NCBI GenBank assembly: GCA_905221605.1
Contig: CAJNDS010000015.1
Location: 215,001-255,604 of the forward strand
Origin: Symbiodinium natans
Lineage: Eukaryota > Sar > Dinophyceae > Suessiales > Symbiodiniaceae
Direction: 5' to 3'
Length of the DNA: 40,604 nucleotides
The translations under genes were made by a program, and so were the position numbers. Positions within the stretch are counted from its first letter, which is position 1; each line of letters starts with the position of its first letter. The notes beneath the pieces are model-generated. The model was not told where the DNA came from and searched no databases. It was given only the letters and a program-made list of their open reading frames with translations. This document shows, one piece after another, positions 10,331 to 18,959 of the stretch.

Positions 10331-13300
10331 TTGCAAGACCAGCTGGCAGCCCTGCGACGTTCCCAAGCCGTGCCTGCAAATCTAGGACCATTCCATCAAA
10401 GCGCACAAGCTGGAAAACTGCGACTGGCTTGCTCATCTTTTTGTGTTCAATCTGCTGGCTTGACTCAAGACTTGCAGAAAGTTTTAAGCCATAGTAATAA
10501 ACCCTACTACCAGCCCCCGCAGGCTTTTTGTCGTGAAGAGCCTTGCCTGGTGTGCTCGCCTCTTCTGGATGGCAGACCTGGTGGTGAATATGCTGACAGG
10601 CCCGTGAGCTGTGGGGTGAACTGAGGGTTCTCCACGTGCCCAAAAAACCCGCCGCCTTCTTTCTACGCAGGTTACTATGAGATGGGCGTCATGGTTCAAG
10701 ACCTGAGGAAAACTTTTTGCCGATACATGCGGACCTGGCATCTTAGCGGCAACTTGCAACCTCGGTTTGTGATCAGGAGAGACATTGCTGGTCTCAGTTC
10801 TTAAGGTTGCTGAAGCACGGCGTCGTCGCAAATGCATGACTTTGTGCGGATGTCCTCTTTACACGTACTGGTAATTGTGTGAACAAGGAAATGTGTGCTT
10901 GCAGACAGGTCTATGACCATCATTTCTTGCGGGCTGCTGTGGCTACAGTCCAATTTCAGAGTTCTGTGAGCAAAGGCTGTTGATCGACCTCCTGTGTGTG
11001 GTTGAGGACTGGACCAGGCTGCTAGGCTCTGCTTGGTTTGGCAGGTGTGTCTTTCGGGGCCTGCGTAGACCTTCAGGAGGCCTTCGTGTGGAATAGCTGG
11101 GTTTCAGAAAGACAGTTAGACGTCGGCCTGTTCAGAAGGTGGGTGATGATGCTCCGGAAAACCGTGTGTTGTTCTAGGGTGTTCGAGGCTCTCGATCTTG
11201 CCCTAGGCGTCACATGGTGATGATTGACCGTGTGGTTTGGTGAGCAGGGGGACGTTGGCATGTCATCAGGAATGCTCGGTTATGCACGGTTCTTCGTATC
11301 ATTATAACGGCCACAAAGATTACTCTCCTGGTTTTGTTCACTCAGTTCATGCACTTACAATTTTACATTCCTGCATGCATTCACTTCGTTCGTCTTCGCA
11401 TTCTTATCTTGTATCCAGTGCGTTCACGCATTCTATTTGCCCGGGCGGTGGAAAGATATTAATCATATGCGGTGCGCCAATGAGACAAAAGCCTGCTAAA
11501 AAGCGCTTGTGCAAAAGACCTGTCTGACTGCATCTTTTAAAGTAGCCAAAGCCTCGAGTTGGGTTTCGGGACGCAAGGCCAAGAGTTCACGAGCAATTCC
11601 ACTCCGCATACCATGCTGTTGAAATGCGGCACTTTCCTGGCTGCGTGGTTGTCTCGACATGTCGGGGTTAGGGATGAGGGCAAGTGGGGATTCGCTGATT
11701 CGCTGGCTGTCTTCCGGCCACGCTTGCATCGTTGCCATCAACCGTTTGGGCCGCGTCGTTCCGCATGGTTCCTTCTAGCGCATCCATGTTCGGCATGCGT
11801 TTGCCTAAATATCCATCCCAGATCTGATGTCCTGCACACCCCCCTTTCCCCCCTCACTGAAGGTGTGGTTGTGTGGGTGAAATCAATTCTATTTTCAACG
11901 AACTTGCCTGTCAGGCAACGGGTTGGGCTAAAGTCCTAGACAGGGATAGCAAACCCTAAACCCTAAACCCTAAGCCCGAAGCCCTAAACCCTGAACCCTG
12001 TACCCTAAACCCTAAACCCTAAACCCAATTCTTTGCAGGTTGACCTCGGCAGATTGTGAGTCCGACCCGGAGAAGGAGTTCATCAGCCTGCTGCGTGTTC
12101 TGCGCCTGCTCAAACTGATTCCCAGCTCAACCAGGACGGGCTATTAGGCCTTATTATCCCCATAATGAATCCTATAAAGGGCCTTTAAACCAGGCTGGGC
12201 CTTATAATCCTCATAATGAATCCTGTAAAGGGCCTTTAAACCAGGATGGGCTATCAGGCCTTATAATCCTCGTAATGAATCCTGTAAAGGGCCTTTGAAG
12301 GGAGTAAATAATCCCCACCATGAACCCTATCAAGGGCCTTAAAAGGGAGTATGTAATCCCCATAATGAACCCCACAAAGCGCCTCAAAAGGGAGTATCGG
12401 TTATAATAGCCCATGCTGGAAAGCTTTTGGCTGCAAGATGCTTTTCGCCGCGAAGCGCTGTGGAAGAATGATGTCCTGTAGGTCACTGCAGGGCCTTTCT
12501 TCCCGACTCCACACTCCAGACTACTCAATCGCCCATGTCTCATCGTGCAAAGCAACCCCATGCGCCAAGGAGGAAGATGGGGGCACAGATCCAGGAGCAA
12601 TTCCAGACGCATTCTACAAGTGTTAAGTTCAATCTACTCGGAACTTTGACGGGCTTGGTCATTGTCAATCACATCATCGCGTGCTGCCACTTCCCTGCAA
12701 TAGCCGCACTAGCCCATGTGTGAGGATTTGGCTTTGCTCGTTTCATCGCCGGGTTGAGGGAAACGCTCACATCCTGTGCTGGTTGACGGCGTGAGTGGAT
12801 CCCAAATGTTCTGGGGAAGCTGCAAATTGCCATCATTCGCCGAGGCTGGTATGGCCTCAGCAAAGTGGGAGCTGCTTGTGCCAAACAACTATCACAGTTT
12901 GGGCGAGGTCGCAGATGCTCCAGCAAATTACCCAAAAGCCCTAAGCCCATCAAAGCCTAAGCACTACAGGCCAAGGCCAAGAACTGACCCTAAGCTTAGG
13001 GGCTGGATAGTTGACCTTTAGCCTTTTTGGTTACATACAATCCTACTCCAAAACGAAGGTTAACGTGTTTTGGGCTAGGGTATTCAGACCCTAAGTAAAC
13101 TAAGCAGCTGGCACTGCAGGGGGGAGTTCAGACAGGGAAGTTCCTCCAAAGTAGCCAGCCACCGATCGACGTTGCCTTGTGCTGCTAGGGGTTTTCTGCT
13201 TCTTCTTCTGTTCAAGGCCGACAAACAACAGGGCAAGAAGCAGGCAACAGGACCGCGGAGCAAAATGCTGCAAAGTCGCTGCCCTTCTGAGGATTCTCAG

Positions 13301-16300
13301 GGCACCGACACATGGCTGAAGCTGAAGGGCTGGGATGACGCCGATCCCATGTTTCAGTATGTCGCTTCGTACTACTGGGCTTTCTCGCAACTTGGTGTCG
13401 GCTCTACCGAGACTTCTCTGAAATAGGCTTGTCAACTTGTGCCATGAAGACCTGCGAGTTTTGTTGCATGATTTCACGAAAACCGAGGCAGAGCTTTCGC
13501 ATTTGTCCATGCCACTGCATAAGGAGATCCACTGCTCCAACATGCTGGAGTATGTCTTTGCCAGCTTCGTCGCCATGGCTTCCTTGCTGATTTTCTCAAC
13601 CTTGGTCAGTACCATGACCTCGCTGATGACCACCTTGAACAAGATCCAAGAAGCAGCATCTCGGATGACTACAGCTGTCAGTACTACAGATCCCTCACTG
13701 CTCGCAGCCTGCGCAGCTCAGGAGATAGCGCAGTTTCGTGCATTGCGGCGGTTCCTGGCCTACAACCACATTCCCCAAGAGCTCAGCACACGCATCGTGC
13801 AGTTCGTGCAGCATTCCTATCCGCAGAAGAGCACCGAACCTCAGATTTGCTTGGCAAGGCCCTTCTGTTGGTGATAGCTTGAAAGGCTTGCCCTCCTACT
13901 TGGCTGGGTGGTCTGTATAGGTGCGCCAAGTGCCTCTGAAGGCGCAAGTCTGAAGCACAAGCACACGAACCCCTTTACTGCAGTTCCAGATTAGCATTGG
14001 TGTCGGTTAAGACTCTAGGGATTTCGGTTGCGGACAGGGTCGGCAGTTCGTCCTTCTCTACACTCCTTGTTTTTTGGAGTGGTTGAGAAAATTGGGGAAG
14101 TTTTGTCAGGCTTTCAGCCTTCCCCCCTTAAGTGAGGCACCGGTCCGCGCTTCCGCCATCCCTAGCCCGGCAAAGACCCCTAAACCCTAAACCCTGAACC
14201 CTAAACCCTAAACCCTGAACTTGATAACCTGAGGAGAAGAGCGTGCAAGATGGGGATCTTGCCGTCCTCGAGATGCTCTCAAGTCCTTTGCTTCTTGGCT
14301 CAGCCTGGTTTGCCACAATCTGTTTTTCTGGTTATGCTGGCAGCTGCAGTTCGTAGTTCTGATGTCAGAACCGCCGAAGACGTCGGCTCTCAGGAAGGCG
14401 GAACTGCGATTCGCCCGGTTCAGGAAGAACCTGGACTGCCTTCCTTTCCTACGGAAATTGATGATGAGCGCCTCTGCTATTCTGGCCCAGCACATCCCAG
14501 CACCTGCTGCCGACGCGAAGTGCCGTAAGACAAACCTGGATAGGCCTACATCTTTCCATGATCCTTCCGGCAGCCCCTAAAACCTGCGGCTTAGTCAGCC
14601 ATACTGAATCTTTCAAGGAATATTATTTCTCTCTGGTCGACATAGGCGGGTGCAGCTGCATCCTTCCCGCAAAGGCGTGCTCTCACTAATGTTTTCTGGT
14701 GCTCCATCAACCGCAGGTGGCTATTACAACACTACTGATCACAAAGGAGAGGCTTCATGGCACACAGTCGGTTCCAAGTCTCTCGCTTGAGCTCGAAGCA
14801 CTTTGGGCCCTTCATTTAGTCGCAAAAACTACTGTAACTTCTTTGGTTCTGTGTTCGCATCGTCGCATGTTCCGCATCTTCTCCCGCCTGCGCGTTTTAC
14901 AGTCCAAATTGAGCGCCCGCGGCAGTCCCAAGATCTGGACAAGTGGAAGGGACGCGCTTCTTCGGCTGCGTGGGCTCTAACAAGGGTTGGCTTGGTGCAT
15001 CCATGCTCACTTGCAATTTCTTGGGAGTTACGTCGTGCACCCGACACTGCTTCACTACCATAGTAACTACTTTGGGCTTGGTCCGAAAGCGTTAATGACT
15101 CATGGCTACGCGGAGGACGTGCGGAGTACCAGTGGGGTCTGTACCGGCATAAGGACTTCGGGACTTGTTGTGCCTTTACGCAACATTTCAGCCAGTCAGT
15201 CCGGAGCTGTTATCTTTAATCGGCTGAAAATGCAGTGTTGAAGTCGCCTCGCTCCCCATGGATTCAAAGAATTCTCTGATGTGCTTTGCTCTACCAGGTG
15301 ATGACCTCCAGATTACCCGCCTTACACACAAGCTGGCAGGAGCAGAGCAGGGAGGCTTCATTCATTGAGTTTTGTTGTGACTTTCATGGTTTTCGCTTGT
15401 TGACACCGTTTGAGACTGCATTGCTTCAGAAGCTTCATGGTCATCAGGTCAGGTCACTGGTTTCAAGCCAGCTAGCTGCACGCATACATACTCACATTGT
15501 ATGAAGAGAGGGACCACGAGCCACGGCACGAGGACACCTGGACCTCCTCTTAGTTGCACCGGGTGATGCCGTTTTCTTCTCCGACAGCAATGCGCAGGCC
15601 AGGTGCACGGAAGTACTGCATCAGAGTTCGTTGCAAGGCATGTTGACTTGCCGCTTCCCGCAGGCCTGTTACATGAACCTGAGTGGCACTTTGAAGTACT
15701 ACCAGGCAGCAAGCTCAGAAGATGCTCCAGGTGGGGAAGCCTTGACCAACAGATTTTGCAGCGAAAACGCACAGATCCCTTTGTTGCAAAGTCGGACTGT
15801 TCAGCATGATGCTGCAGGGACTGTACGGGGAGTTGATTTGAAGTTGAGCCTCCTCCTCCACCAGCTACAAGAATCACTAGAAGATTTTAGGGGTTTAGGC
15901 TGTAGGGGTTTCGGGTTTTGGGGCTTAGGGTTCAGGGGGTTAGGGTTCTAGGATTTGCATGGGTTGCTTAGTCTTGGGGCCTTCGTGAGCGCCGCGCAGA
16001 TGACATCTGGCTTGTCGAGATGTGCCTTTGGACACCCTGGGAGTTCATGGGCACCCCGGCCTTGCCAGAGCTTTAGGTTCCTTAATTATGTGAATTCACG
16101 GCTCCTTAAGAGGGAATATAGTTCCCTACTATAGTCCCTTGTTTGATTTTTTTAAATGGGGAATATAGCTCCCACCCTACTATAATCCCTATTCAGGACT
16201 GTTAGTTTAAGGGGGCAGCAATCCCGAGCTTTAAGACAAAGCCTGCGAGACAGCCGTTGAGTTGACAGGCTTGCATAGGACCCGGTGAGCGTTAAGGTTG

Positions 16301-17316
16301 GACCCCCCGAACATGCGAAGATAGCCGACGCTGATTCTGTCCCGTGGGACTTTTTTATGATTTTCAGAAGAAGTTCGATAAGAATGGAATACGAAGCGCA
16401 GCCTGATAGCTTACCCTCCGCCGAGAGGCCAGGCTTTTGAAATCTCAAGAAGGGGGCTGGGCCAGGAGAGACATCAGAGAGGTTGCCGGACTGATGGAGA
16501 CAATATTTTTCTAAACCCTAAACCCTAAACCCTAAACCCTAAACCCTAAACCCTAAACCCTAAACCTTTTTATGGGCATTCCTGGTTTTGGCTCGGTTGG
16601 GATTCCGGGTTTTCGGGCCTTGGAAGCAAGGCATGCCTTTAAGATTCAAAGGCCTGGTTTGTAAAAGCCCAAGAGGCCAGCGCATGGGTTTGGAGTCTCC
16701 TTAGTAGGGATTATCGTACCCTCCTATTGTAATCCCTATTTAGGACTGCTAGTATCAGGAACCCCAAACACCAATCCTCAATATCGGATCCCAGGATTAA
16801 CTTTGATTTTTTTGGGGAGACCCCCAAACTGTTTGGGGGTCTCCCCAAAAAAATCAAAGTTAATCCTGGGGTTACAGTTCCACTGTCCTGAATAGCCGGG
16901 GCAAAATTGACTGTATACGAACCAGGGTCCAACGTTGCTTTGGACAAGTCGACAGTGTTTTTGGCAAGCATGAAAAGGTTCTGATGTCGCAGACATTCGC
17001 AGACAGATACAGCAAGGCACCCTGGTGGCCGAAGAAGTTTCGCATCTTGCTGCTTTGCTGAAGTAGACCGCGGCGGTGCTGGTACTCTTTCTGGTGGTGA
17101 AGAGAGAGAGCCGCGAATCCGAAATGCACGAAGCGCTACGGTATGCGAAGGACGATAGGCTTCCGAATGCTAGGAGAAGTGCCTGGATACATGACACAGT
17201 GACTGCGATGTGAAGGTCTCACTGAATGAAGACCACTTTAAGCAGACGATCTGTGAGAGTGCAGTGGCCCAGAAGATGGCAAGCGCCTATGCCATGCGTT
17301 ACGTGAGTCAGTTGAT
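10181..17316 (+). CDS. Voltage-gated ion channel, EAG/CNG-like (multi-exon gene, span)
   Basis: A plasma- or organelle-membrane cation channel subunit is assembled here from at least fifteen short exons. In order they give S1, S2, the S2-S3 linker, S3, a charged S4, S5, pore helix and filter, S6, C-linker and a cyclic-nucleotide-binding-homology domain, the order of the EAG/KCNH, CNG and HCN superfamily. Reading phase is kept across twelve introns, which is unlikely by chance. Landmarks are the S2-S3 motif TGYYEMGV..D, S4 with R-x-x-R-x-x-K, S5 with NHIIACCWYG, filter QLGVGS, and C-linker QFRALRRFL. Known for the family: tetramers gated by voltage and modulated through the C-terminal domain. 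Odd points are the filter, which lacks the Tyr/Phe of GYG/GFG, and a binding domain without the usual phosphate-contacting Arg. The N-terminus, the start of the binding domain (between 14530 and 15532) and the 3' end are unresolved. Ion selectivity cannot be stated. Confidence 0.88.
10523..10599 (+). CDS. Channel exon: S2
   Basis: Encodes LFVVKSL then AWCARLFWMADLVVNMLT, matching S2 with the conserved Arg-x-Phe-Trp and Asp, and ends one base into the Gly codon of TGYYE. The acceptor is CCCCGCAG and the donor is GC (ACAG|GCCCGT). The join to the exon at 10671 gives the family-typical TGYYE. Confidence 0.85.
10671..10737 (+). CDS. Channel exon: S2-S3 linker
   Basis: Encodes YYEMGVMVQDLRKTFCRYMR then TW. 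The pattern G-Y-Y-x-x-G-x-x-V-x-D-x-x-x-x-x-x-x-Y-x-x-T-W is diagnostic of the S2-S3 cytoplasmic linker of EAG/CNG channels. Acceptor TACGCAG; GC donor at 10738 splits the Trp codon (TG|G). Confidence 0.9.
10976..11044 (+). CDS. Channel exon: S3
   Basis: After the split Trp, it encodes LLIDLLCVVEDWTRLLGSAW then FG. This fits S3, with the conserved Asp near the start (W-x-x-x-D) and a second Asp-Trp pair. Acceptor CAAAG before 10976; donor GT at 11045 with a split Arg codon. Confidence 0.88.
11951..12027 (-). repeat. Telomere-like CCCTAAA array in a channel intron
   Basis: About ten CCCTAAA units with CCCTGAA, CCCGAAG and CCTGTAC variants. It ends eleven bases before the S4 exon acceptor, so it occupies the region where a polypyrimidine tract would be. 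Confidence 0.95.
12039..12134 (+). CDS. Channel exon: S4 voltage sensor
   Basis: Encodes an acidic S3-S4 loop (SADCESDPEKEF) followed by ISLLRVLRLLKLIPSST. Arg, Arg and Lys lie at every third position, which is the voltage-sensor pattern. The acceptor TTTGCAG sits eleven bases after a telomere-like CCCTAAA array. The donor is GA (ACCAG|GACGGG). Confidence 0.9.
12136..12410. repeat. Diverged tandem repeat in a channel intron
   Basis: About five units of 45-60 bp around TAATCCYCATAATGAATCC then TGTAAAGGGCCTTTAAA. The first three units share ACCAGGMTGGG linkers; the last two share AAAAGGGAGTAT. It fills most of the GA-AG intron 12135-12572. Confidence 0.9.
12573..12685 (+). CDS. Channel exon: S4-S5 linker and S5
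   Basis: Encodes KMGAQIQEQFQTHSTSVK, an S4-S5 linker, then FNLLGTLTGLVIVNHIIAC. The Asn-His-Ile-Ile-Ala-Cys ending is the S5 signature of EAG/CNG channels. Acceptor AGGAG|G; GC donor at 12686 leaves a single T that completes the Cys codon of the next exon. Confidence 0.92.
12845..12870 (+). CDS. Channel microexon (26 nt): end of S5/turret
   Basis: Supplies WYGLSKVG directly after NHIIAC-C, giving the common C-W-Y ending of S5. Only 26 nt. Acceptor CGCCGAG|GC, donor GGA|GC. It joins in phase to the pore exon at 13301. The exact 3' end is inferred; other GC positions nearby are possible. Confidence 0.75.
13301..13408 (+). CDS. Channel exon: pore helix and selectivity filter
   Basis: Encodes GTDTWLKLKGWDDADPMFQY then VASYYWAFSQLGVGST. 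The Tyr-x-x-Ser-x-x-Trp-Ala pore helix is typical. The filter reads S-Q-L-G-V-G-S where K+ channels have T-x-G-Y/F-G-D/N. Acceptor TCTCAG|G, GA donor at 13409. Joining to 13524 gives GSTEIHCSN. Confidence 0.92.
13524..13835 (+). CDS. Channel exon(s): S6 and C-linker
   Basis: Encodes S6 (YVFASFVAMASLLIFSTLVS) followed by TMTSLMTTLNKIQ and, after a 24-codon stretch, EIAQFRALRRFLAYNHIPQE and LSTRIVQFVQHSYPQKS. QFRxLRRFL...IPxxLxxRI is the C-linker signature. The 24 codons between (13650-13721) start with GA and end with AG, so they may be an in-frame intron. The downstream donor is uncertain; GA at 13836 is the best candidate. Confidence 0.9.
14176..14219 (-). repeat. Telomere-like CCCTAAA array in a channel intron
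   Basis: Six units, two of them CCCTGAA, between the C-linker exon and the exon at 14350. Confidence 0.93.
14350..14530 (+). CDS. Channel exon: end of C-linker to start of binding domain
   Basis: Encodes FVVLM then SEPPKTSALRKAELRFARF and RKNLDCLPFLRKL. L-S-E-P...E-L-x-F-A-R is the conserved segment just before the cyclic-nucleotide-binding homology domain in EAG-like channels. It has about six more residues (TSALRK) than usual. The acceptor CTGCAG before 14350 follows a telomere-like block. The 3' end is approximate. Confidence 0.75.
15533..15597 (+). CDS. Channel exon: binding-domain strand with GDAVF
   Basis: Encodes HLDLLLVAPGDAVFFSDSNA then Q. G-D-x-V-F is the family motif of the first beta strands of the cyclic-nucleotide-binding fold. 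Acceptor CACGAG|G; GC donor at 15598. Both ends of the following 66-nt intron carry GCAGGCC. Confidence 0.85.
15664..15730 (+). CDS. Channel exon: binding-domain strand with YMxLSGxLKYY
   Basis: Encodes ACYMNLSGTLKYYQAASSED then AP. A-x-Y-x-x-x-x-G-x-L-x-Y is the next beta pair of the domain. Acceptor CCCGCAG, GT donor at 15731; joins in phase to 16000. Confidence 0.9.
16000..16050 (+). CDS. Channel exon: WLxE...LW segment
   Basis: Encodes DIWLVEMCLWTPWEFM. It lies where true cyclic-nucleotide binders carry G-E-x-x-L....R-x-A. Here the Glu is kept, but the Arg is replaced in a Trp-rich stretch, as in ligand-independent homology domains. GC donor; both ends of the next intron carry GCACCC. 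Confidence 0.85.
16120..16215. repeat. Dispersed repeat, family C, in a channel intron
   Basis: CTATAATCCCTATTCAGGACT and GTTAGTTTAAGG match 16725-16760 and 34950-34985. Flanking GGGAATATAG-type arms suggest an inverted-repeat element. Confidence 0.6.
16511..16566 (-). repeat. Telomere-like CCCTAAA array in a channel intron
   Basis: Eight perfect CTAAACC-register units, in the same intron as the 81-bp palindrome. Confidence 0.96.
16703..16762. repeat. Dispersed repeat, family C, in a channel intron
   Basis: TAGGGATTATCGTACCCTCC then TTGTAATCCCTATTTAGGAC and TGCTAGTATCAGGAACCCC. TAGGGATTA and TAATCCCTA are inverted copies of each other. Confidence 0.65.
16790..16870. repeat. 81-bp perfect palindrome (40-nt arms, 1-nt centre)
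   Basis: Left arm 16790-16829 starts CCCAGGATTAACTTTGAT and ends ACCCCCAAAC. After a single T at 16830 the right arm 16831-16870 is its exact reverse complement. It lies in the channel intron 16051-17016. As RNA it would form one uninterrupted hairpin; as DNA it could extrude as a cruciform. Confidence 0.97.
17017..17041 (+). CDS. Channel microexon (25 nt)
   Basis: Encodes TLVAEEV between G|GC and TC|. It matches the short strand that follows the phosphate-cassette region (G-T/S-L-V-A). Acceptor AGCAAG|GC, donor GC (TTTC|GCATCT). The join gives EFMG-TLVAEEVS-DCDV, in phase on both sides. Confidence 0.8.
17200..17316 (+). CDS. Channel exon: end of the binding-homology domain
   Basis: Encodes DCDVKVSLNEDHFKQTICES then AVAQKMASAYAMRYVSQLM. 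C-x-x-x-x-L-x-x-x-x-F...YA-x-x-Y-V is the closing strand and alpha-C helix of the domain. The 3' end is approximate (GC at 17317 is a possible donor). Further C-terminal exons are expected downstream; 17620-17690 is a weak candidate (SDIRSL). Confidence 0.88.
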
Positions 17317-18112
17317 GCTTGGTTTCGTTTATGTAGCTGAAGTATTGGAGCAGGGAGGGGGTCTTTCCGCAACGGACAAAGAAGGGACAATGCACCAAAA
17401 GCCCCTAATCTATGCTATTGTAGGATTTTTCGAGTACGTGCATTTGTGTGTCACTCATTCACACACTTTTGATATCAAACAAGCGCCCAATGGAAAACCT
17501 GCATCTTGTGTTCGCTGCTGGATACGATTGCGACGGCCAAAGGTCCCATGACAACAAAGTACCTTGCCTCATCTGCCATTCATACACGGGCCGAATCGCG
17601 ATCAGTATGTGCAGCAGTGCCAAGGACAGCGTGCAAAGTGACATCCGATCTTTGGCTGTGCAACGAGGCGGACAGCGCACAAGCACCAAGCGTGAGTGTT
17701 TCTGCGGCTCGGCCTGCCATGCGTTCCGCCATGTTCTGCTTGTTGTACACTGTTTGTTGTACGAAAAGGCGCAGGGGCTGTTGAGATTTCAGCTGCAAGT
17801 GCTTTGTTCTCCCTAAGATTAGGAGCCTTTGGGCTGTTCTTTCGGGGCCGTGATTGTAAATGCTTGCGCGCGCCGCCTCGGCAGCCGGGCTGTGTGGAGA
17901 TGACGCCTGGAGGCGCCCTCTAGGGGGGTCCCGTCCCACAGGGGCGTCCCGTGGTTGGTTTGGGGGGAAGGAGGGGGAGAAGGTTTTATGAAGGTTCGAG
18001 ACGGGGGTCCAATGTGCAAGGGGTCCGGAAAAGGGCAGCGGGGGGGGAGGAGAGGGGGGGAGGAGGGGGACAGGCAGGACTCTCCACGGCATCGGTCCGG
18101 GTCCCACAGGGC

Positions 18113-18128
18113 GGGGGGGGGGGGGGGG
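18113..18128. repeat. G homopolymer (16)
   Basis: Sixteen G in a strongly G-rich purine stretch (17950-18130). Length may be unreliable in assembly. Confidence 0.9.
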
Positions 18129-18348
18129 TGTGGCGTCACAAAATTCTGTATGGGGAAGGGTTGGGTTAGGAGACCGGATCCGGGTCTGTTCCAGACGCTT
18201 CTCGGCAGGAAGCCGTGGCGAATAAGCCTAAGGCCACCCCTGTGGTGCCTCAGTCGCACTTGCTCTCCGTGGTCCGCCGGTTGAGCCGCCGATCGCACGA
18301 GTCAGGAGTGGGATGGCTTCGTGGGCAGAATGCGGTTGGTTGCCACAT

Positions 18349-18450
18349 GGGTATTTCCCAAAGTAGGGGGCACCCCTTTTATGCCCCAAATAGATTACAA
18401 TCCCCTTAAAGGGGCCCCCAAAAAGGGTACCCTTATTTTCAGAAACCCCC
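18349..18450. mobile_element. Inverted-repeat element, family A
   Basis: Starts GGGTATTTCCCAAA and ends TATTTTCAGAAACCCCC, about 102 bp. The interior is rich in GGGGCACCCC-type blocks. It shares ends and internal blocks (GGATCCCCTTA, CCCCAAATA) with other family A copies. No coding capacity, so MITE-like. Confidence 0.8.
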
Positions 18451-18577
18451 ATATGTAGCAGGTTTATGGGGGAACGGGAACTGTCAAGTTTGTCATCTCA
18501 GCAGGACCGGGCGCTCGACGGGTGTCACCTGTCGTTCCAAGTCCAGATTCATCGGCAACCTGATAGGTGCTGCTGCC

Positions 18578-18693
18578 AGAGATTAATCTATATCCCCCTT
18601 GGGAATTGTTTCCTATGTTGTTCATACAAGACCCAAGAGGACATTAAGCATGATCTTTTTATTAAGGTTCTAAGGGGCGTATAGTAATCACTC
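18578..18693. mobile_element. Inverted-repeat element, family D
   Basis: AGATTAATCTATATCCCCCT at the left, AAGACCCAAGAGGACATTAA inside, and TTTTTATTAAGGTTCTAAGG then GGCGTATAGTAATC at the right. Clearly homologous to 3602-3708 over most of its length. Confidence 0.75.
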
Positions 18694-18821
18694 CCTTGAC
18701 CTGATTGGGTTCTGGTAGTGGGCATGCCGGCCCTCGCAAGTCGCAAGAGGACATAGTCAGATCATGGGCGTTTAAAAGGCAGAGAACAAGCTCTTGAAGA
18801 GACCTCTGCGGTCTGCTCGGG

Positions 18822-18959
18822 ATGCCACAGACTTTCAAGGCTTCCCCAAGGCTCGTGAAACTGTTTTGGCCTCTCCTCCTCTTATTCGGCTCCGTTCAGG
18901 CTGATACCGTCAGATGCAGGGACGCTTTGGCTTGTGAAATCTGTGCTGTGGATTGCCAG
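18822..18959 (+). CDS. Candidate first exon of a secreted or membrane protein
   Basis: The ATG at 18822 begins MPQTFKASPRLVK, then a hydrophobic core LFWPLLLLFGSVQA, then DTVRCRDALACEICAVDCQ. That is a good signal peptide (basic n-region, Leu-rich core, A-x-A-like cleavage before Asp) followed by a stretch with four Cys. The GT donor CCAG|GTGGAG at 18960 is in phase 0. No downstream exon could be assigned. The ORF itself runs on to 19088 if unspliced. Confidence 0.45.

Larger units (their letters stand above)
17317..18821. other. Channel 3' region and spacer
   Basis: Expected to hold the last channel exons. 17620-17690 (DSVQSDIRSLAVQRGG after a CCAAG acceptor) is the best candidate. The rest is a G-rich purine tract (17950-18130) and family A and D elements. 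Confidence 0.5.

Noticed and set aside
10410-10460. CDWLAHLFVFNLLA as a possible S2
   Set aside because: A better S2 (AWCARLFWMADLVVNMLT) with correct phase on both sides lies at 10523-10599.
11045-11220. ORF continuing past the S3 exon (VSFGACVDLQEAFVWNSW)
   Set aside because: It looked like a second S3, but the S3 exon joins in phase to the S4 exon through a GT donor at 11045, leaving this in the intron.
12136-12410. CRISPR-like array
   Set aside because: Units are contiguous and diverged with no unique spacers, and the context is a eukaryotic intron.
16778-17197. 139-codon - strand ORF
   Set aside because: Lies opposite the channel microexon at 17017 and across half of the palindrome; shadow frame.
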